NCBI RefSeq assembly: GCF_001426865.1
Contig: NZ_LMFO01000032.1
Span: 151,536 to 215,535, forward strand
Length of the DNA: 64,000 nucleotides
Direction of reading: 5' to 3'
Source of the DNA: Paenibacillus sp. Root52
GTDB taxonomy: Bacteria > Bacillota > Bacilli > Paenibacillales > Paenibacillaceae
How positions within the stretch are numbered: the stretch's first letter is position 1; every line of letters starts with the position of its first letter. Shown here piece after piece: positions 24,677-33,802 of the stretch. Made by a program: the position numbers and the translations under genes. Under the pieces are notes generated by a model. That model saw only the letters and a program-made list of their open reading frames with translations, searched no databases and was not told the origin of the DNA.

Positions 24677-26023
24677 ATGGGAGGTTTTCAGCGAATTCTG
24701 ATATCCGGAACAGGTCCTGTATCCATTCAGCTTGCCGTACTGTTCCAAACGTATCTCAACTGCTCCATCGGAATTGTGGGCAGGGAATCCGTTCGATCGG
24801 CATCGATATTTGCATCACTGGAACAGAATGACCAACGCATTCAAGCAAGTATCCAAAATGAACAGCATCAACCGCTTGCTGGTGAGTGCACTGTCCATCA
24901 GGTGTTTCACGGCTACGATACCATGGAGGGTGAATGGGATACGCTGATTTTGGCTGTCACAGCAGATGCTTACATCGACGTATTGCGAGAAATGAAGGAA
25001 CACTTCGTTAAACAAGTGAAATGTATCGTTTTGGTGTCACCTACTTTTGGTTCCAATCGTCTGGTAAGCCAGTATATGAAACAGAGAAACGCGACTCCAG
25101 AAGTGATCAGCTTCTCTACGTATCTTGGAGATACCCGCTGGATGCACGAGCAACCGTCCAATCAGGTCATTACGACAGGCGTTAAGAAGAAGGTCTATAT
25201 CGGTTCCACCCGATCTGCTTCTGAATATATACACAACCTGTGCTGGCTGTACGAGAAACTAGGAATTCACATGGAGGTCATGGCATCCCCGCTAGAGGCA
25301 GAAACGAGAAATATATCTCTATATGTGCACCCGGCTCTGTTCATGAATGACTTCTCACTTGAGGCGATCTTTGGGGAATCGGATATCCAAACCTATGTGT
25401 ACAAAATATATCCAGAAGGCCCGGTTACCCAATATTTGATTCGGGATCTGCGGGCTCAGTGGCAAGAGATCATGCAAATTACAGACAAACTCCATATTCA
25501 GGGGATCAACCTGTTGCAATTCATGACCGATGATAATTATCCAGTGCGTTTAGAGAGTTTATCCCGCTACGATATCGAGAATTTTAATCAACTGCAAGCC
25601 ATACATCAAGAGTATTTATTGTACATACGTTACACCTCATTGTTGATCGATCCTTTTTCTAAACCAAGTCCAGAAGGAACCTATTTTGACTTTTCGGCCG
25701 TGCCATTTCGGAAAATGTTTGTGAATCATGAGGGATATGTGGATATCCCCCGTATGCCCAAAGAAGATTATTATCGCATCAAAATTATCCAGGGTATCGC
25801 AAGACATATGGAGGTAAGCTGTCCGACCATTGATCAATTTATTGCTACATATGAGGCGAAGCTTCAGCAAGTAGCTCAAGCTCATAGTGGTCAGCGCTTA
25901 TCCGATGCCTTTGTCATTCAATCCTTTGCTGAGGACATTGAGATGATCTGCCAAGGAATTGCAAACCACAGGGATGCGATACATCACGATGTGAAGTCTT
26001 GCTTCAAAGAGTCCGCTGTATAG
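24677..26023 (+). CDS. cntM: Opine-type metallophore dehydrogenase
   Basis: A 448-aa NAD(P)H-dependent enzyme that condenses the CntL product with an alpha-keto acid and reduces the imine to give the final staphylopine- or bacillopaline-like metallophore. RILISGTGPVSIQLAVLF at the N-terminus is the nucleotide-binding loop, followed by SIGIVGRESVRSAS. The keto acid (pyruvate or alpha-ketoglutarate) cannot be read from the sequence. CATAAGGAGG precedes the ATG. Confidence 0.9.
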   Translation: MGGFQRILISGTGPVSIQLAVLFQTYLNCSIGIVGRESVRSASIFASLEQNDQRIQASIQNEQHQPLAGECTVHQVFHGYDTMEGEWDTLILAVTADAYIDVLREMKEHFVKQVKCIVLVSPTFGSNRLVSQYMKQRNATPEVISFSTYLGDTRWMHEQPSNQVITTGVKKKVYIGSTRSASEYIHNLCWLYEKLGIHMEVMASPLEAETRNISLYVHPALFMNDFSLEAIFGESDIQTYVYKIYPEGPVTQYLIRDLRAQWQEIMQITDKLHIQGINLLQFMTDDNYPVRLESLSRYDIENFNQLQAIHQEYLLYIRYTSLLIDPFSKPSPEGTYFDFSAVPFRKMFVNHEGYVDIPRMPKEDYYRIKIIQGIARHMEVSCPTIDQFIATYEAKLQQVAQAHSGQRLSDAFVIQSFAEDIEMICQGIANHRDAIHHDVKSCFKESAV

Positions 26024-26087
26024 TTACGAAGCATGCCGGCTGGCATGAATACGCACATTTTTATTTTTAACATCAGGAGGAAATATT

Positions 26088-27704
26088 GTGAAGAAGAGTA
26101 GTCCATTCATTTATATGTTGATGCTGGTATCCGTTCTGGTTCTTATTGCTGGTTGTGGGCAACCCAATGAGACTTCGACAGAGCCTGCCAACCTTGAAGT
26201 CCAGAGCGAATTAATCTATGCGTCAGCCAAAGATATTAACGATATGAACCCTCATCTATATACAGGCTCGATGCCTGCCCAAGGCATGGTATACGAGTCT
26301 TTGGTGGAGAACACACCGGACGGAATTAAGCCATTGTTGGCTGAATCTTGGGACATTTCAGAGGATGGTAAGACCTATACATTTCATTTGCGCCAAGGGG
26401 TGAAGTTTCATGATGGTGAGCCCTTTAACGCAGAGGCCGTGAAACAGAACATTGAAGCCGTGCAGGCCAACGCTGAAAAACATGCCTGGATTAAATTATC
26501 TACCAAAATTACGAGTGTGGAAGTCATTGATGAATACACCGCGGCGTTGACACTGTCAGATGCCTATTATCCAGCATTGGTCGAATTGTCTATGACTCGA
26601 CCTTATGTGTTCATCTCACCGAAGGATTTTGTTGACGGTGGAACCAAAGACGGCGTGAGTGGTTACCATGGCACAGGACCATACAAGCTTACAGCACATA
26701 AGGTTGAAGAGAACGCTACCTTTGAAGCCAATGAAGAATATTGGGCAGGAGCACCCCTAATTAAGAAAATCACCTCTAAAGTTCTTCCGGCAGGAGAGAC
26801 CACATTTTTGGCACTGCAAAAGGGAGAAATCAACGTTGTGTTCACAGATGATCGGGGTGCGGACAGCATCGATGTTGAAGCGATGGAACGATTAGCTGAA
26901 TCCGGTGATTATCAGGTCGTTCGAAGTGAGGCGATGAATACAAGTATAATCGTTGCTAACAGCAGCAGACAAGGCAGCCCAGTGCAAGAAACGGCTGTTC
27001 GCGAAGCACTCTGGTATGCGATTGACCGGGAGACGATCAGTAACGATATTTTCAATGGAACCCAGACGGTAGCGAACACACTATTCTCATCCAACGTTAA
27101 CTATGCGAATGTTGATCTGAAGCTGCGAGAGTATAATCCAGAAACGGCAAAAGCACTATTGGATCAAGCAGGCTGGACAGCAGCAGAAGGAGGAGCTGTA
27201 AGAACGAAGAACGGTCAGCCTTTGACGATGAAACTTTACTATGACAGCAACTCCTCCTCACAGAAAATTCAAGCTGAATTAATCCAACATGCAGCAAAAG
27301 AATTGGGGATTGGGCTAGAGCTTGTAGGTGAGGAGTCGACTTCTATCGCTAATCGAAGAGCGACCGGAGAATATGATCTGTTGTTCAATCAGACTTGGGG
27401 ACTTGCTTATGATCCTCAAAGCACCATTGCTGCGTTTACATCAGATTCGGCGTACAAGCACACAACGAGTGGTATAGCTCAAGCAGATGAACTGTATCGG
27501 AAGATTGACGAGGTTATGGTATCTACGGATGAGACATCACGGAAGTCCTTATACGCCGATATTATGAAAATCGTGCATGATGAGGCGGTATTCATCCCCA
27601 TTACGAACGGACGTGTGACGGTGGTTGCTCCCCAGAACCTGGAGGGCATTGGATTCAAACAGACGCAATATGAATTGCCTTTTGAACAGATGAATTTTAA
27701 ATAG
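26088..27704 (+). CDS. cntA: Metallophore-binding lipoprotein of ABC importer
   Basis: A 538-aa SBP_bac_5 solute-binding protein starting with GTG after AGGAGGAAATATT. The lipobox is LIAGC (Cys about 23). Family segments are DINDMNPHLYTGSMPAQGMVYESLV, KPLLAESWDISEDGKTYTFHLRQGVKFHDGEPFN and YHGTGPYKL. In the Cnt system it captures the metal-loaded metallophore outside the cell. Its position directly behind cntKLM is the main reason to assign CntA over a nickel- or peptide-binding protein. Confidence 0.9.
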   Translation: MKKSSPFIYMLMLVSVLVLIAGCGQPNETSTEPANLEVQSELIYASAKDINDMNPHLYTGSMPAQGMVYESLVENTPDGIKPLLAESWDISEDGKTYTFHLRQGVKFHDGEPFNAEAVKQNIEAVQANAEKHAWIKLSTKITSVEVIDEYTAALTLSDAYYPALVELSMTRPYVFISPKDFVDGGTKDGVSGYHGTGPYKLTAHKVEENATFEANEEYWAGAPLIKKITSKVLPAGETTFLALQKGEINVVFTDDRGADSIDVEAMERLAESGDYQVVRSEAMNTSIIVANSSRQGSPVQETAVREALWYAIDRETISNDIFNGTQTVANTLFSSNVNYANVDLKLREYNPETAKALLDQAGWTAAEGGAVRTKNGQPLTMKLYYDSNSSSQKIQAELIQHAAKELGIGLELVGEESTSIANRRATGEYDLLFNQTWGLAYDPQSTIAAFTSDSAYKHTTSGIAQADELYRKIDEVMVSTDETSRKSLYADIMKIVHDEAVFIPITNGRVTVVAPQNLEGIGFKQTQYELPFEQMNFK

Positions 27705-27717
27705 AGCGGAGATGGAT

Positions 27718-28650
27718 ATGGGAAGGTATATCGTCAAACGAATTCTGTTAGCTATCCCTTTACTGATGGTCATTTCATTTATAACGTTTGTGCTAATTAA
27801 CCTATCGCCCTTGGAACCAGCAGTCGTGGTATTACAAGCACAGGAAGTTCCGCAGATTACGGCTGAGCTCATCGCCCAAACGAATAAAGAACTGGGTTTT
27901 GATCAGCCGTTCCTGATCCAATATATGAACTGGGCGATGGACGTCATACAGTTTGATTTTGGTCACTCGTATGTATCCGGTGAGTCTGTCTGGACGCTAA
28001 TTGGCCCGGCGTTTCTGAATACGTTGAAATTAACGCTGGTTTCCTCGGTATTTATTATCGCGTTATCGATACTGCTAGGTGTGGTCTGTGCGATGCGGGA
28101 AGGAAAACTGCTGGATCAATCGGTCAGAGGCATTTCATTTTTCCTCACGGCGATGCCGTCCTACTGGCTTGCAGCCATCATGATCTGGTACTTCTCCGTC
28201 AAGCTGGATTTATTGCCGACCAGTGGCATGGACTCGTATCGCAGCTATATTCTGCCGGTTATTGTGATCACGGTCAGTTATACGGGCATTTATTTTAGGA
28301 CTGTTCGCAGTTCGATGTTAAGCAATATGAATGAGGATTATGTGTTGTACGCGCGGGCAAGCGGTCTGAGTGAAAGGAAGGTCATGCTTCATATTTTGCG
28401 TAATTCACTGCAAGTGGCGGTATCGATCTTCTGTATGGCCATTCCTATTGTGCTGGGCAGCACCGTTGTCATTGAAAATGTATTTGCTTGGCCAGGGCTC
28501 GGCAGGCTTAGTGTGAAGTCCATTTTAAGTAGAGATTTCCCGATTATTCAGGCTTATGTACTTATTTTGGCAGTCACCTTTGTCCTGTTCAACACACTTT
28601 CCGACATTATCAATGCTGCGATGAATCCAAGGTTAAGAAAGGAATTCTGA
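27718..28650 (+). CDS. cntB: Metallophore ABC importer permease (DppB-like)
   Basis: A 310-aa permease with the N-terminal YIVKRILLAIPLLMVISFITFVLINLSP segment, about six transmembrane helices and the ATPase-contact loop ARASGLSERKVMLHILRNSLQ. The ATG at 27718 is 6 bases from GGAG and preferred over an ATG directly touching GGAG at 27712. It lies 13 bases after cntA and overlaps cntC by one base. Confidence 0.9.
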   Translation: MGRYIVKRILLAIPLLMVISFITFVLINLSPLEPAVVVLQAQEVPQITAELIAQTNKELGFDQPFLIQYMNWAMDVIQFDFGHSYVSGESVWTLIGPAFLNTLKLTLVSSVFIIALSILLGVVCAMREGKLLDQSVRGISFFLTAMPSYWLAAIMIWYFSVKLDLLPTSGMDSYRSYILPVIVITVSYTGIYFRTVRSSMLSNMNEDYVLYARASGLSERKVMLHILRNSLQVAVSIFCMAIPIVLGSTVVIENVFAWPGLGRLSVKSILSRDFPIIQAYVLILAVTFVLFNTLSDIINAAMNPRLRKEF

Positions 28651-29546
28651 TGCGAATACTGAAAAATCTGAGCAGAGATAAGCTTGCAATGATCTCGTTG
28701 TCCATCATCTTGGCTACGATTATTGTGGGCATCTTTGCCCCTTTCATTGCACCGCATGATCCTGGAGCCGTCAACATGAAGCTTCGTTATGCTTCTTCCT
28801 CCTGGACTTATCTGTTAGGCAATGATCACCTCGGCAGATGTGTATTATCAAGACTCATTTACGGCATTCGTCCCAGTGTGTTATGGGTGCTCGTTGCCTT
28901 GGCGTTGTCCGTGTTGATCGGAGCAATTATTGGCTTTGTAGCGGGTTATTTCAAGGGTAGAGTGGATGCATGGATTATGCGAATCTGTGACATTATGCTG
29001 TCTTTCCCCGGTTACGTGATGACACTGGCTGTGGTGGGTATTTTGGGAGCCGGTCTGGAAAATATATTAATTGCCTTTGTATGGATGAAATGGGCCTGGT
29101 TTGCCCGCGTCATTCGAACCTCTGTCATGCAGTTCACTGACATGGATTATGTGAAATTCGCCAAAGCTTCTGGCATACCTAACCTGAGAATCATTACCAG
29201 GCATATTGTGCCGGTTACCTTTGCGGATATTGCGGTCATCGCTAGTGGCGCGATGTGCTCAATGATGTTGCAAGTCTCGGGATTATCCTTCCTAGGGCTA
29301 GGTATTCAGGCGCCTCATGCAGAGTGGGGGATGATGCTTAATGAAGCTAGAGAAGTTATGTTCTCTAGACCCGAATTAATGTTGGCACCTGGGCTGGCGA
29401 TTGTGATCGTTGTGTCGGCATTTAATTTTTTATCGGATGCCCTTCAGGTTGCTCTAGATCCTAAACTGATGACTTCCCAGGGCAAGTCCGTCCAACCTCA
29501 CGAAAGCGAGGTGAGAAAGACAGCTTATGAATATAGTAGAGGCTAA
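28650..29546 (+). CDS. cntC: Metallophore ABC importer permease (DppC-like)
   Basis: A 298-aa partner permease: IAPHDPGAVNM, LLGNDHLGRCVLSRLIYGIRPSVLWV, and the contact loop AKASGIPNLRIITRHIVPVTF. Start and stop overlap the neighbours (TGATG with cntB; 20 bases with cntD), which points to coupled translation of the transport genes. Confidence 0.9.
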   Translation: MRILKNLSRDKLAMISLSIILATIIVGIFAPFIAPHDPGAVNMKLRYASSSWTYLLGNDHLGRCVLSRLIYGIRPSVLWVLVALALSVLIGAIIGFVAGYFKGRVDAWIMRICDIMLSFPGYVMTLAVVGILGAGLENILIAFVWMKWAWFARVIRTSVMQFTDMDYVKFAKASGIPNLRIITRHIVPVTFADIAVIASGAMCSMMLQVSGLSFLGLGIQAPHAEWGMMLNEAREVMFSRPELMLAPGLAIVIVVSAFNFLSDALQVALDPKLMTSQGKSVQPHESEVRKTAYEYSRG

Positions 29547-30336
29547 ACACCTGAAAGTATGGGACACCAATACAGGCAAAGTCATTATTCATGACAGTTC
29601 ATTCGAAGTTAAGCAGGGAAGCTGCTTAGCGATTGTTGGTGAGAGTGGAAGCGGTAAATCGGTCACATGTAGGGCGCTAATACGGCTGAATAAGCCGTGG
29701 ATTCGTCAATCGGGCACGCTGTTGTTTCAGGGTGAGGATCTGAATGCGCTGACGGAACAAGAGATGAGGCGTAAGAGAGGCAAGCAGCTATGTATGATTT
29801 TGCAAAATGGCATGAGTGCATTCGATCCTTCCTGTGTGATTGGCGTCCATATTCGAGAGACACTGCAGCAGCATTTTGATTGGAATGCCCGTGAGATCGA
29901 GCGCCGAATCTGCAATGCGATGGAAAGTGTCATGCTGAAGAACCCTCCTGAGATCCTGAATCAGTATCCATATCAGTTGTCTGGCGGGATGCTGCAGCGG
30001 ATCATGATTGCACTAGCACTGGTGCTCGAACCAGCTCTCATTATTGCGGACGAGCCAACCACAGCACTGGATACAATTTCTCAATACGAAGTGGTGGAAC
30101 AATTAATTCAATTGCGTGAACGCATCGGCTGTTCCATGATATTTATCTCTCATGACTTGGGTGTCGTTAAGAAAATTGCGGACGATGTGATCGTCATGAA
30201 GGATGGAATGATTGTGGAGCGGGGCAGCATGCAGTCTGTATTAACGGAGCCCGCACATGCCTATACGCAGTATCTGGTATCTACCCGGTTGGAGCTGAGC
30301 AATCATTTCAAGACATTGATGCAGGAGGGCTCATAG
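29527..30336 (+). CDS. cntD: Metallophore ABC importer ATPase 1
   Basis: A 269-aa DppD-type ATPase. Walker A is GESGSGKS (about residues 38-45), signature YQLSGGMLQR, Walker B LIIADEPTTALD, and the H-loop histidine is in IFISHDLG. It powers uptake with CntF. AGGTGAG lies upstream; the gene overlaps the end of cntC by 20 bases. Confidence 0.92.
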   Translation: MNIVEAKHLKVWDTNTGKVIIHDSSFEVKQGSCLAIVGESGSGKSVTCRALIRLNKPWIRQSGTLLFQGEDLNALTEQEMRRKRGKQLCMILQNGMSAFDPSCVIGVHIRETLQQHFDWNAREIERRICNAMESVMLKNPPEILNQYPYQLSGGMLQRIMIALALVLEPALIIADEPTTALDTISQYEVVEQLIQLRERIGCSMIFISHDLGVVKKIADDVIVMKDGMIVERGSMQSVLTEPAHAYTQYLVSTRLELSNHFKTLMQEGS

Positions 30337-31083
30337 ATGCTGAAGGTGGATGGGGTTGGCAAATCATATAACCAAGGTGGACTGTTCTCAAAACAACAAC
30401 AGCAGATTCTGAGCAACGTAACCTTTGAGTGCAAGCAGGGTGAATGTCTAGGCATTATTGGTGAGAGCGGGAGTGGCAAGTCTACCTTGGGACGATTGAT
30501 TCTGGGCATTGAGAGGCCGGATCGTGGCGTGATCCAGTTTGAAGGAAGAAGTGTGAGTGATCGGCGCGTCCGGATCGGCAATATCAGCGCAGTGTTCCAG
30601 AATTATACGTCCTCTATGAATCCGTTTCTTACGGTGGAGGATGCCATTATGGAGCCGATGCAAGCGCTGAAGAAGAGTGAGCAGGATATAGCGGGAAAGG
30701 TAGACCTGTTGCTGACTCAGGTTGGATTGGACTCCACCTACCGTTCCAAATATCCACATGAGCTATCCGGCGGGGAGGCACAGCGCGTCTGTATTGCTAG
30801 AGCGATCTCTACAGCTCCAAGGTGCATTGTATTTGATGAGGCGATCAGTTCTCTGGATGTGTCGGTTCAGATTCAGGTACTTCAGCTACTGAAGGAACTG
30901 AAAGACATCTACAAGATGAGTTATGTCTTCATTACTCACGATATTCAGGCGGCCGCCTATATCTGTGACCGGGTGATTATTTTCAGGGCAGGTCAGATCG
31001 AAGAAGTGATTCCTACCGAGCAACTGAAAGATGTCCAGTCGGATTATGCGAAGAAATTATTGAAACATCTTATTACATTTTAG
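30337..31083 (+). CDS. cntF: Metallophore ABC importer ATPase 2
   Basis: A 248-aa DppF/OppF-type ATPase that starts directly after the cntD stop. Walker A is GESGSGKS, signature HELSGGEAQR, Walker B CIVFDEAISSLD (Ala replaces the usual Pro-Thr after the Glu), and FITHDIQAA. As the only ATPase pair of this class in the window, CntD/CntF could also serve the ATPase-less importer at 13850-17401; this is speculation. Confidence 0.9.
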   Translation: MLKVDGVGKSYNQGGLFSKQQQQILSNVTFECKQGECLGIIGESGSGKSTLGRLILGIERPDRGVIQFEGRSVSDRRVRIGNISAVFQNYTSSMNPFLTVEDAIMEPMQALKKSEQDIAGKVDLLLTQVGLDSTYRSKYPHELSGGEAQRVCIARAISTAPRCIVFDEAISSLDVSVQIQVLQLLKELKDIYKMSYVFITHDIQAAAYICDRVIIFRAGQIEEVIPTEQLKDVQSDYAKKLLKHLITF

Positions 31084-31097
31084 GGGGTTATCCCGTT

Positions 31098-32291
31098 GTG
31101 AGCGGAGCAATGTCGTGGCCTTTTTTGCGTTTGTACATATTGGTGCTTCTCTATTTCAGTGCCAATGCCATTCTTAATGTGATCATCCCCCTACAGGGAG
31201 AATTCCTTGGAGCAAGCAGCACGACCATTGGGTTAATCATGGGTGCGTACATGTTTACGACGATGTTTTTTAGACCATGGGCGGGGAAAATTATTCAAAA
31301 GCATGGACCAATCAAAATTTTACGTCTTATTCTGATTATTAACGGATTAGCCCTCGTTTTATATACGTTTACGGGTCTAGGTGGATATCTATTAGCCCGG
31401 ATTTTGCAGGGGGTATCCACGGCGTTCTTTAGCATGGCTCTACAGATTGGCATTATCGATGCACTCCCGGAACAAGATCGATCACAGGGCATATCGTATT
31501 ATTCGTTGTTTAGTTACATCCCGGGCATTGTGGGGCCAGTGCTCGCATTAGGGATTTGGCAGGCTGGCGGCATGGATTATTTCACGGTTGTGTTAATCGG
31601 AATTGCTATCTGTACGGGAGTCTTCGGTTATAGCGCCAAAATAGAAAAGAATAAAGATCAGCCTGAAGGGAATGCACCGGATCAGTCTGTCAGTATGTGG
31701 GAGTCCTTTGGACAGTTGGTGAAGAACTCACACTTGTTTCGCTGCAGTGTGCTGATGCTCAGTGCATCGATTGTATTTGGGGCGGTCACAACGTTTATTC
31801 CGCTGTATGCGAGTCAGATTCCAAGTGGTAATGCCGGCATCTATCTCATGCTTCAAGCGGGGACGGTGGTGCTGGCACGAATTGTGCTTAGGAAACGGAT
31901 TCCTTCCGACGGACGATGGCATGCGACATTTATTATGGGCACAATGTTTCTGCTCGCTTTAGCTGCGCTATGCGTAAGCATGTCGACCACAGGAGGGGTG
32001 GTTCTATTTTATGTCGGTGCAATTTTGATGGGCATTGCTCAAGCGATTCTGTATCCGACATTAACGACCTATCTGTCATTTGTATTACCTCAGTTGAACC
32101 GCAATGTATTGATCGGCTTGTTTATTGCGACAGCAGATTTGGGTATTTCTCTCGGCGGTGTGATCATGGGGCCGCTGGCTGACTTATTTTCCTATTCAAT
32201 GATGTACATGATCTGTGCTATTCTGGGAGCGGTGATGATCGTTTTTGCCTATGAACGGCGCAATGCGGTCACAGGTACATCTGTGAGCTGA
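31098..32291 (+). CDS. cntE: MFS exporter, probable metallophore efflux pump (copy 1)
   Basis: A 397-aa 12-helix major facilitator protein. The opening LRLYILVLLYFSANAILNVIIPL and the loop motif RPWAGKIIQKHGPIKILR are typical of MFS drug-efflux-like transporters. In S. aureus CntE, encoded at the end of the cnt operon, exports the newly made metallophore. Here the gene has the same position, 14 bases after cntF. The start is GTG (31098) with AGGGGG upstream; an ATG four codons later is possible. The next gene is a paralogue. Confidence 0.85.
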   Translation: MSGAMSWPFLRLYILVLLYFSANAILNVIIPLQGEFLGASSTTIGLIMGAYMFTTMFFRPWAGKIIQKHGPIKILRLILIINGLALVLYTFTGLGGYLLARILQGVSTAFFSMALQIGIIDALPEQDRSQGISYYSLFSYIPGIVGPVLALGIWQAGGMDYFTVVLIGIAICTGVFGYSAKIEKNKDQPEGNAPDQSVSMWESFGQLVKNSHLFRCSVLMLSASIVFGAVTTFIPLYASQIPSGNAGIYLMLQAGTVVLARIVLRKRIPSDGRWHATFIMGTMFLLALAALCVSMSTTGGVVLFYVGAILMGIAQAILYPTLTTYLSFVLPQLNRNVLIGLFIATADLGISLGGVIMGPLADLFSYSMMYMICAILGAVMIVFAYERRNAVTGTSVS

Positions 32292-32317
32292 CTTCCAGAG
32301 AAAGTAGGTACGATGCA

Positions 32318-33550
32318 TTGAAGGATTCTGAAACTGTGACAACCCATGGAAAATTAAACCCGGCATCCTTATCTTTTTTTCGGTTTTATATGCTGGCTTT
32401 TTTATTTTTTGCAGCCAATGCTGCGCTGACGATTATTCTGCCTTTGCGGAGCGAGGCAGCAGGGTTGAATCAGGCGGAGATTGGTCTCATGATGGGGGCA
32501 TACATGTTCACGTGTATGCTATTAAGACCTTTTGCAGCGCAACTGCTGGGCAAGTATGGACCGCTTCGTGTCATGAAGGGGTTACTGCTTCTGCATGCGG
32601 GAACGTTGCTGCTATTTGTTGTGTTTGGTGTGGAGGCGTATCTGTGGCTGCGGGCATTGCAGGGTGTGGCAACAGCGTTTTTCTCAATGACGATGCAAGC
32701 GGGAATTGTAGAGAAGCTTGAGGATAAAGACCGTGCACAAGGCTTGTCCATGTACACGCTGTTTACGATGGTTCCCACGCTGGTGATTCCGATCCTGGCC
32801 ATTCAGATCTGGGAGAATGCCAATGATCTGTGGTTCATTGTGCTGATATTGGGACTCGCGGCACTTCCCTTGTTGGTTGGCTACTCCGTGGATCTGCCCC
32901 AAAGTACAGTACAGAACAAATCGTACACATTGGGCGATATGCTGCGTTCATTCAGCGGCATCTGGCGTAGTACACCCCTGTTAATTAGCAGTATCGTGAT
33001 GCTCTTTGCTTCATGTGTGTTTGGAGCAACGGCGACGTTTCTTCCCTTGTATATGGTGTCCACGGGGGCGGCGAGTGCGGGGCTGTTTCTAACGATTCAA
33101 GGCTTAGTGGTTATTCTGTGCCGGTTCATCCTGCGCAAAAAAATACCGTCGGACGGGAGCTGGAGTACCTGGCTGATGGCAGGATTACTGATAAGTGCAG
33201 CACTGGGAACGCAGTTGCTCAGCCTGCTGGAGACGATCGGACCATTCGTATATCTCTCGGCAGTGTTTAGCGGTTTTGCCGTAGCTTTGCTGTATCCAAC
33301 ACTGACGACGTATCTCTCTTTCGTGCTGCCTGCGGATTCCAGATATGTGCTCATGGGTATCTTCATGTCCTCGTACGATCTGGGCTTCTCCCTCGGTGGA
33401 CTCGCCATGGGTATTCTTGTGCAAGTGAGCTCGTATTCGGTGATGTTTATGATCTGTACACTGCTCTCCGTGGTGGCCTTGGTTCTGATCGTACTATTCC
33501 GTCAGCGAATGGAAGCGGGCAATAGCGACAGGTCTGTGGTGTCGAACTGA
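32318..33550 (+). CDS. MFS exporter, probable metallophore efflux pump (copy 2)
   Basis: A 410-aa MFS protein closely related to the preceding one: ANAALTIILPLRSEAAGL, IGLMMGAYMFTCMLLRPFAAQLL, VATAFFSMTMQAGIVEKLEDKDRAQG and LYPTLTTYLSFVLP all have direct counterparts there. A tandem duplication is the simplest explanation. The start is probably TTG at 32318, with a GTG six codons later as an alternative. It may export the same metallophore, a second opine product or its precursor. Confidence 0.82.
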   Translation: MKDSETVTTHGKLNPASLSFFRFYMLAFLFFAANAALTIILPLRSEAAGLNQAEIGLMMGAYMFTCMLLRPFAAQLLGKYGPLRVMKGLLLLHAGTLLLFVVFGVEAYLWLRALQGVATAFFSMTMQAGIVEKLEDKDRAQGLSMYTLFTMVPTLVIPILAIQIWENANDLWFIVLILGLAALPLLVGYSVDLPQSTVQNKSYTLGDMLRSFSGIWRSTPLLISSIVMLFASCVFGATATFLPLYMVSTGAASAGLFLTIQGLVVILCRFILRKKIPSDGSWSTWLMAGLLISAALGTQLLSLLETIGPFVYLSAVFSGFAVALLYPTLTTYLSFVLPADSRYVLMGIFMSSYDLGFSLGGLAMGILVQVSSYSVMFMICTLLSVVALVLIVLFRQRMEAGNSDRSVVSN

Positions 33551-33648
33551 ACAGCAGAGTGATTATATGATTGTTTATATTTTGTAGTGAAGGCTTATGA
33601 ACTGAAATTTCCTCGATCTATCATCAGGGTAGAAACCGCAGGATAACA

Positions 33649-33667
33649 GGGCATAAGCCCTTTTTTT
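33649..33667 (+). terminator. Short terminator after the metallophore operon
   Basis: GGGC-ATAA-GCCC followed by seven T. The stem is short (4-5 pairs), but it lies just before the next Zur promoter. Confidence 0.5.
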
Positions 33668-33701
33668 CATTCAAGATTAAGGTGATGTTGTGAAAAATAA
33701 T

Positions 33702-33730
33702 TTGACAACAGCGACTAACAGGATTATAGT
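33702..33730 (+). promoter_or_regulatory. Sigma-A promoter of the zinc GTPase/S14 unit
   Basis: TTGACA (33702-33707) and TATAGT (33725-33730) with a 17-base spacer. A Zur-type palindrome begins about 10 bases downstream. Confidence 0.8.
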
Positions 33731-33740
33731 TTTTGTTGTT

Positions 33741-33760
33741 AATCGTAATAATTACTATTA
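33741..33760 (+). promoter_or_regulatory. Zur operator of the zinc GTPase/S14 unit
   Basis: TCGTAATAATTACTA (33743-33757) matches the Zur box TCGTAATnATTACGA at all but one position. It has the same geometry to its promoter as the perfect box before cntK, so both units should be derepressed when zinc is low, perhaps with slightly different sensitivity. Confidence 0.85.
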
Positions 33761-33802
33761 AGGTTCATCAAGATGAACTGTACCTATAAGGAGTAGATAC
33801 AC

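Noticed and set aside
26088..31083. Nickel or dipeptide importer reading of the ABC genes
   Set aside because: The family alone would allow it, but position within a cntKLM operon under Zur makes metallophore uptake much more likely.
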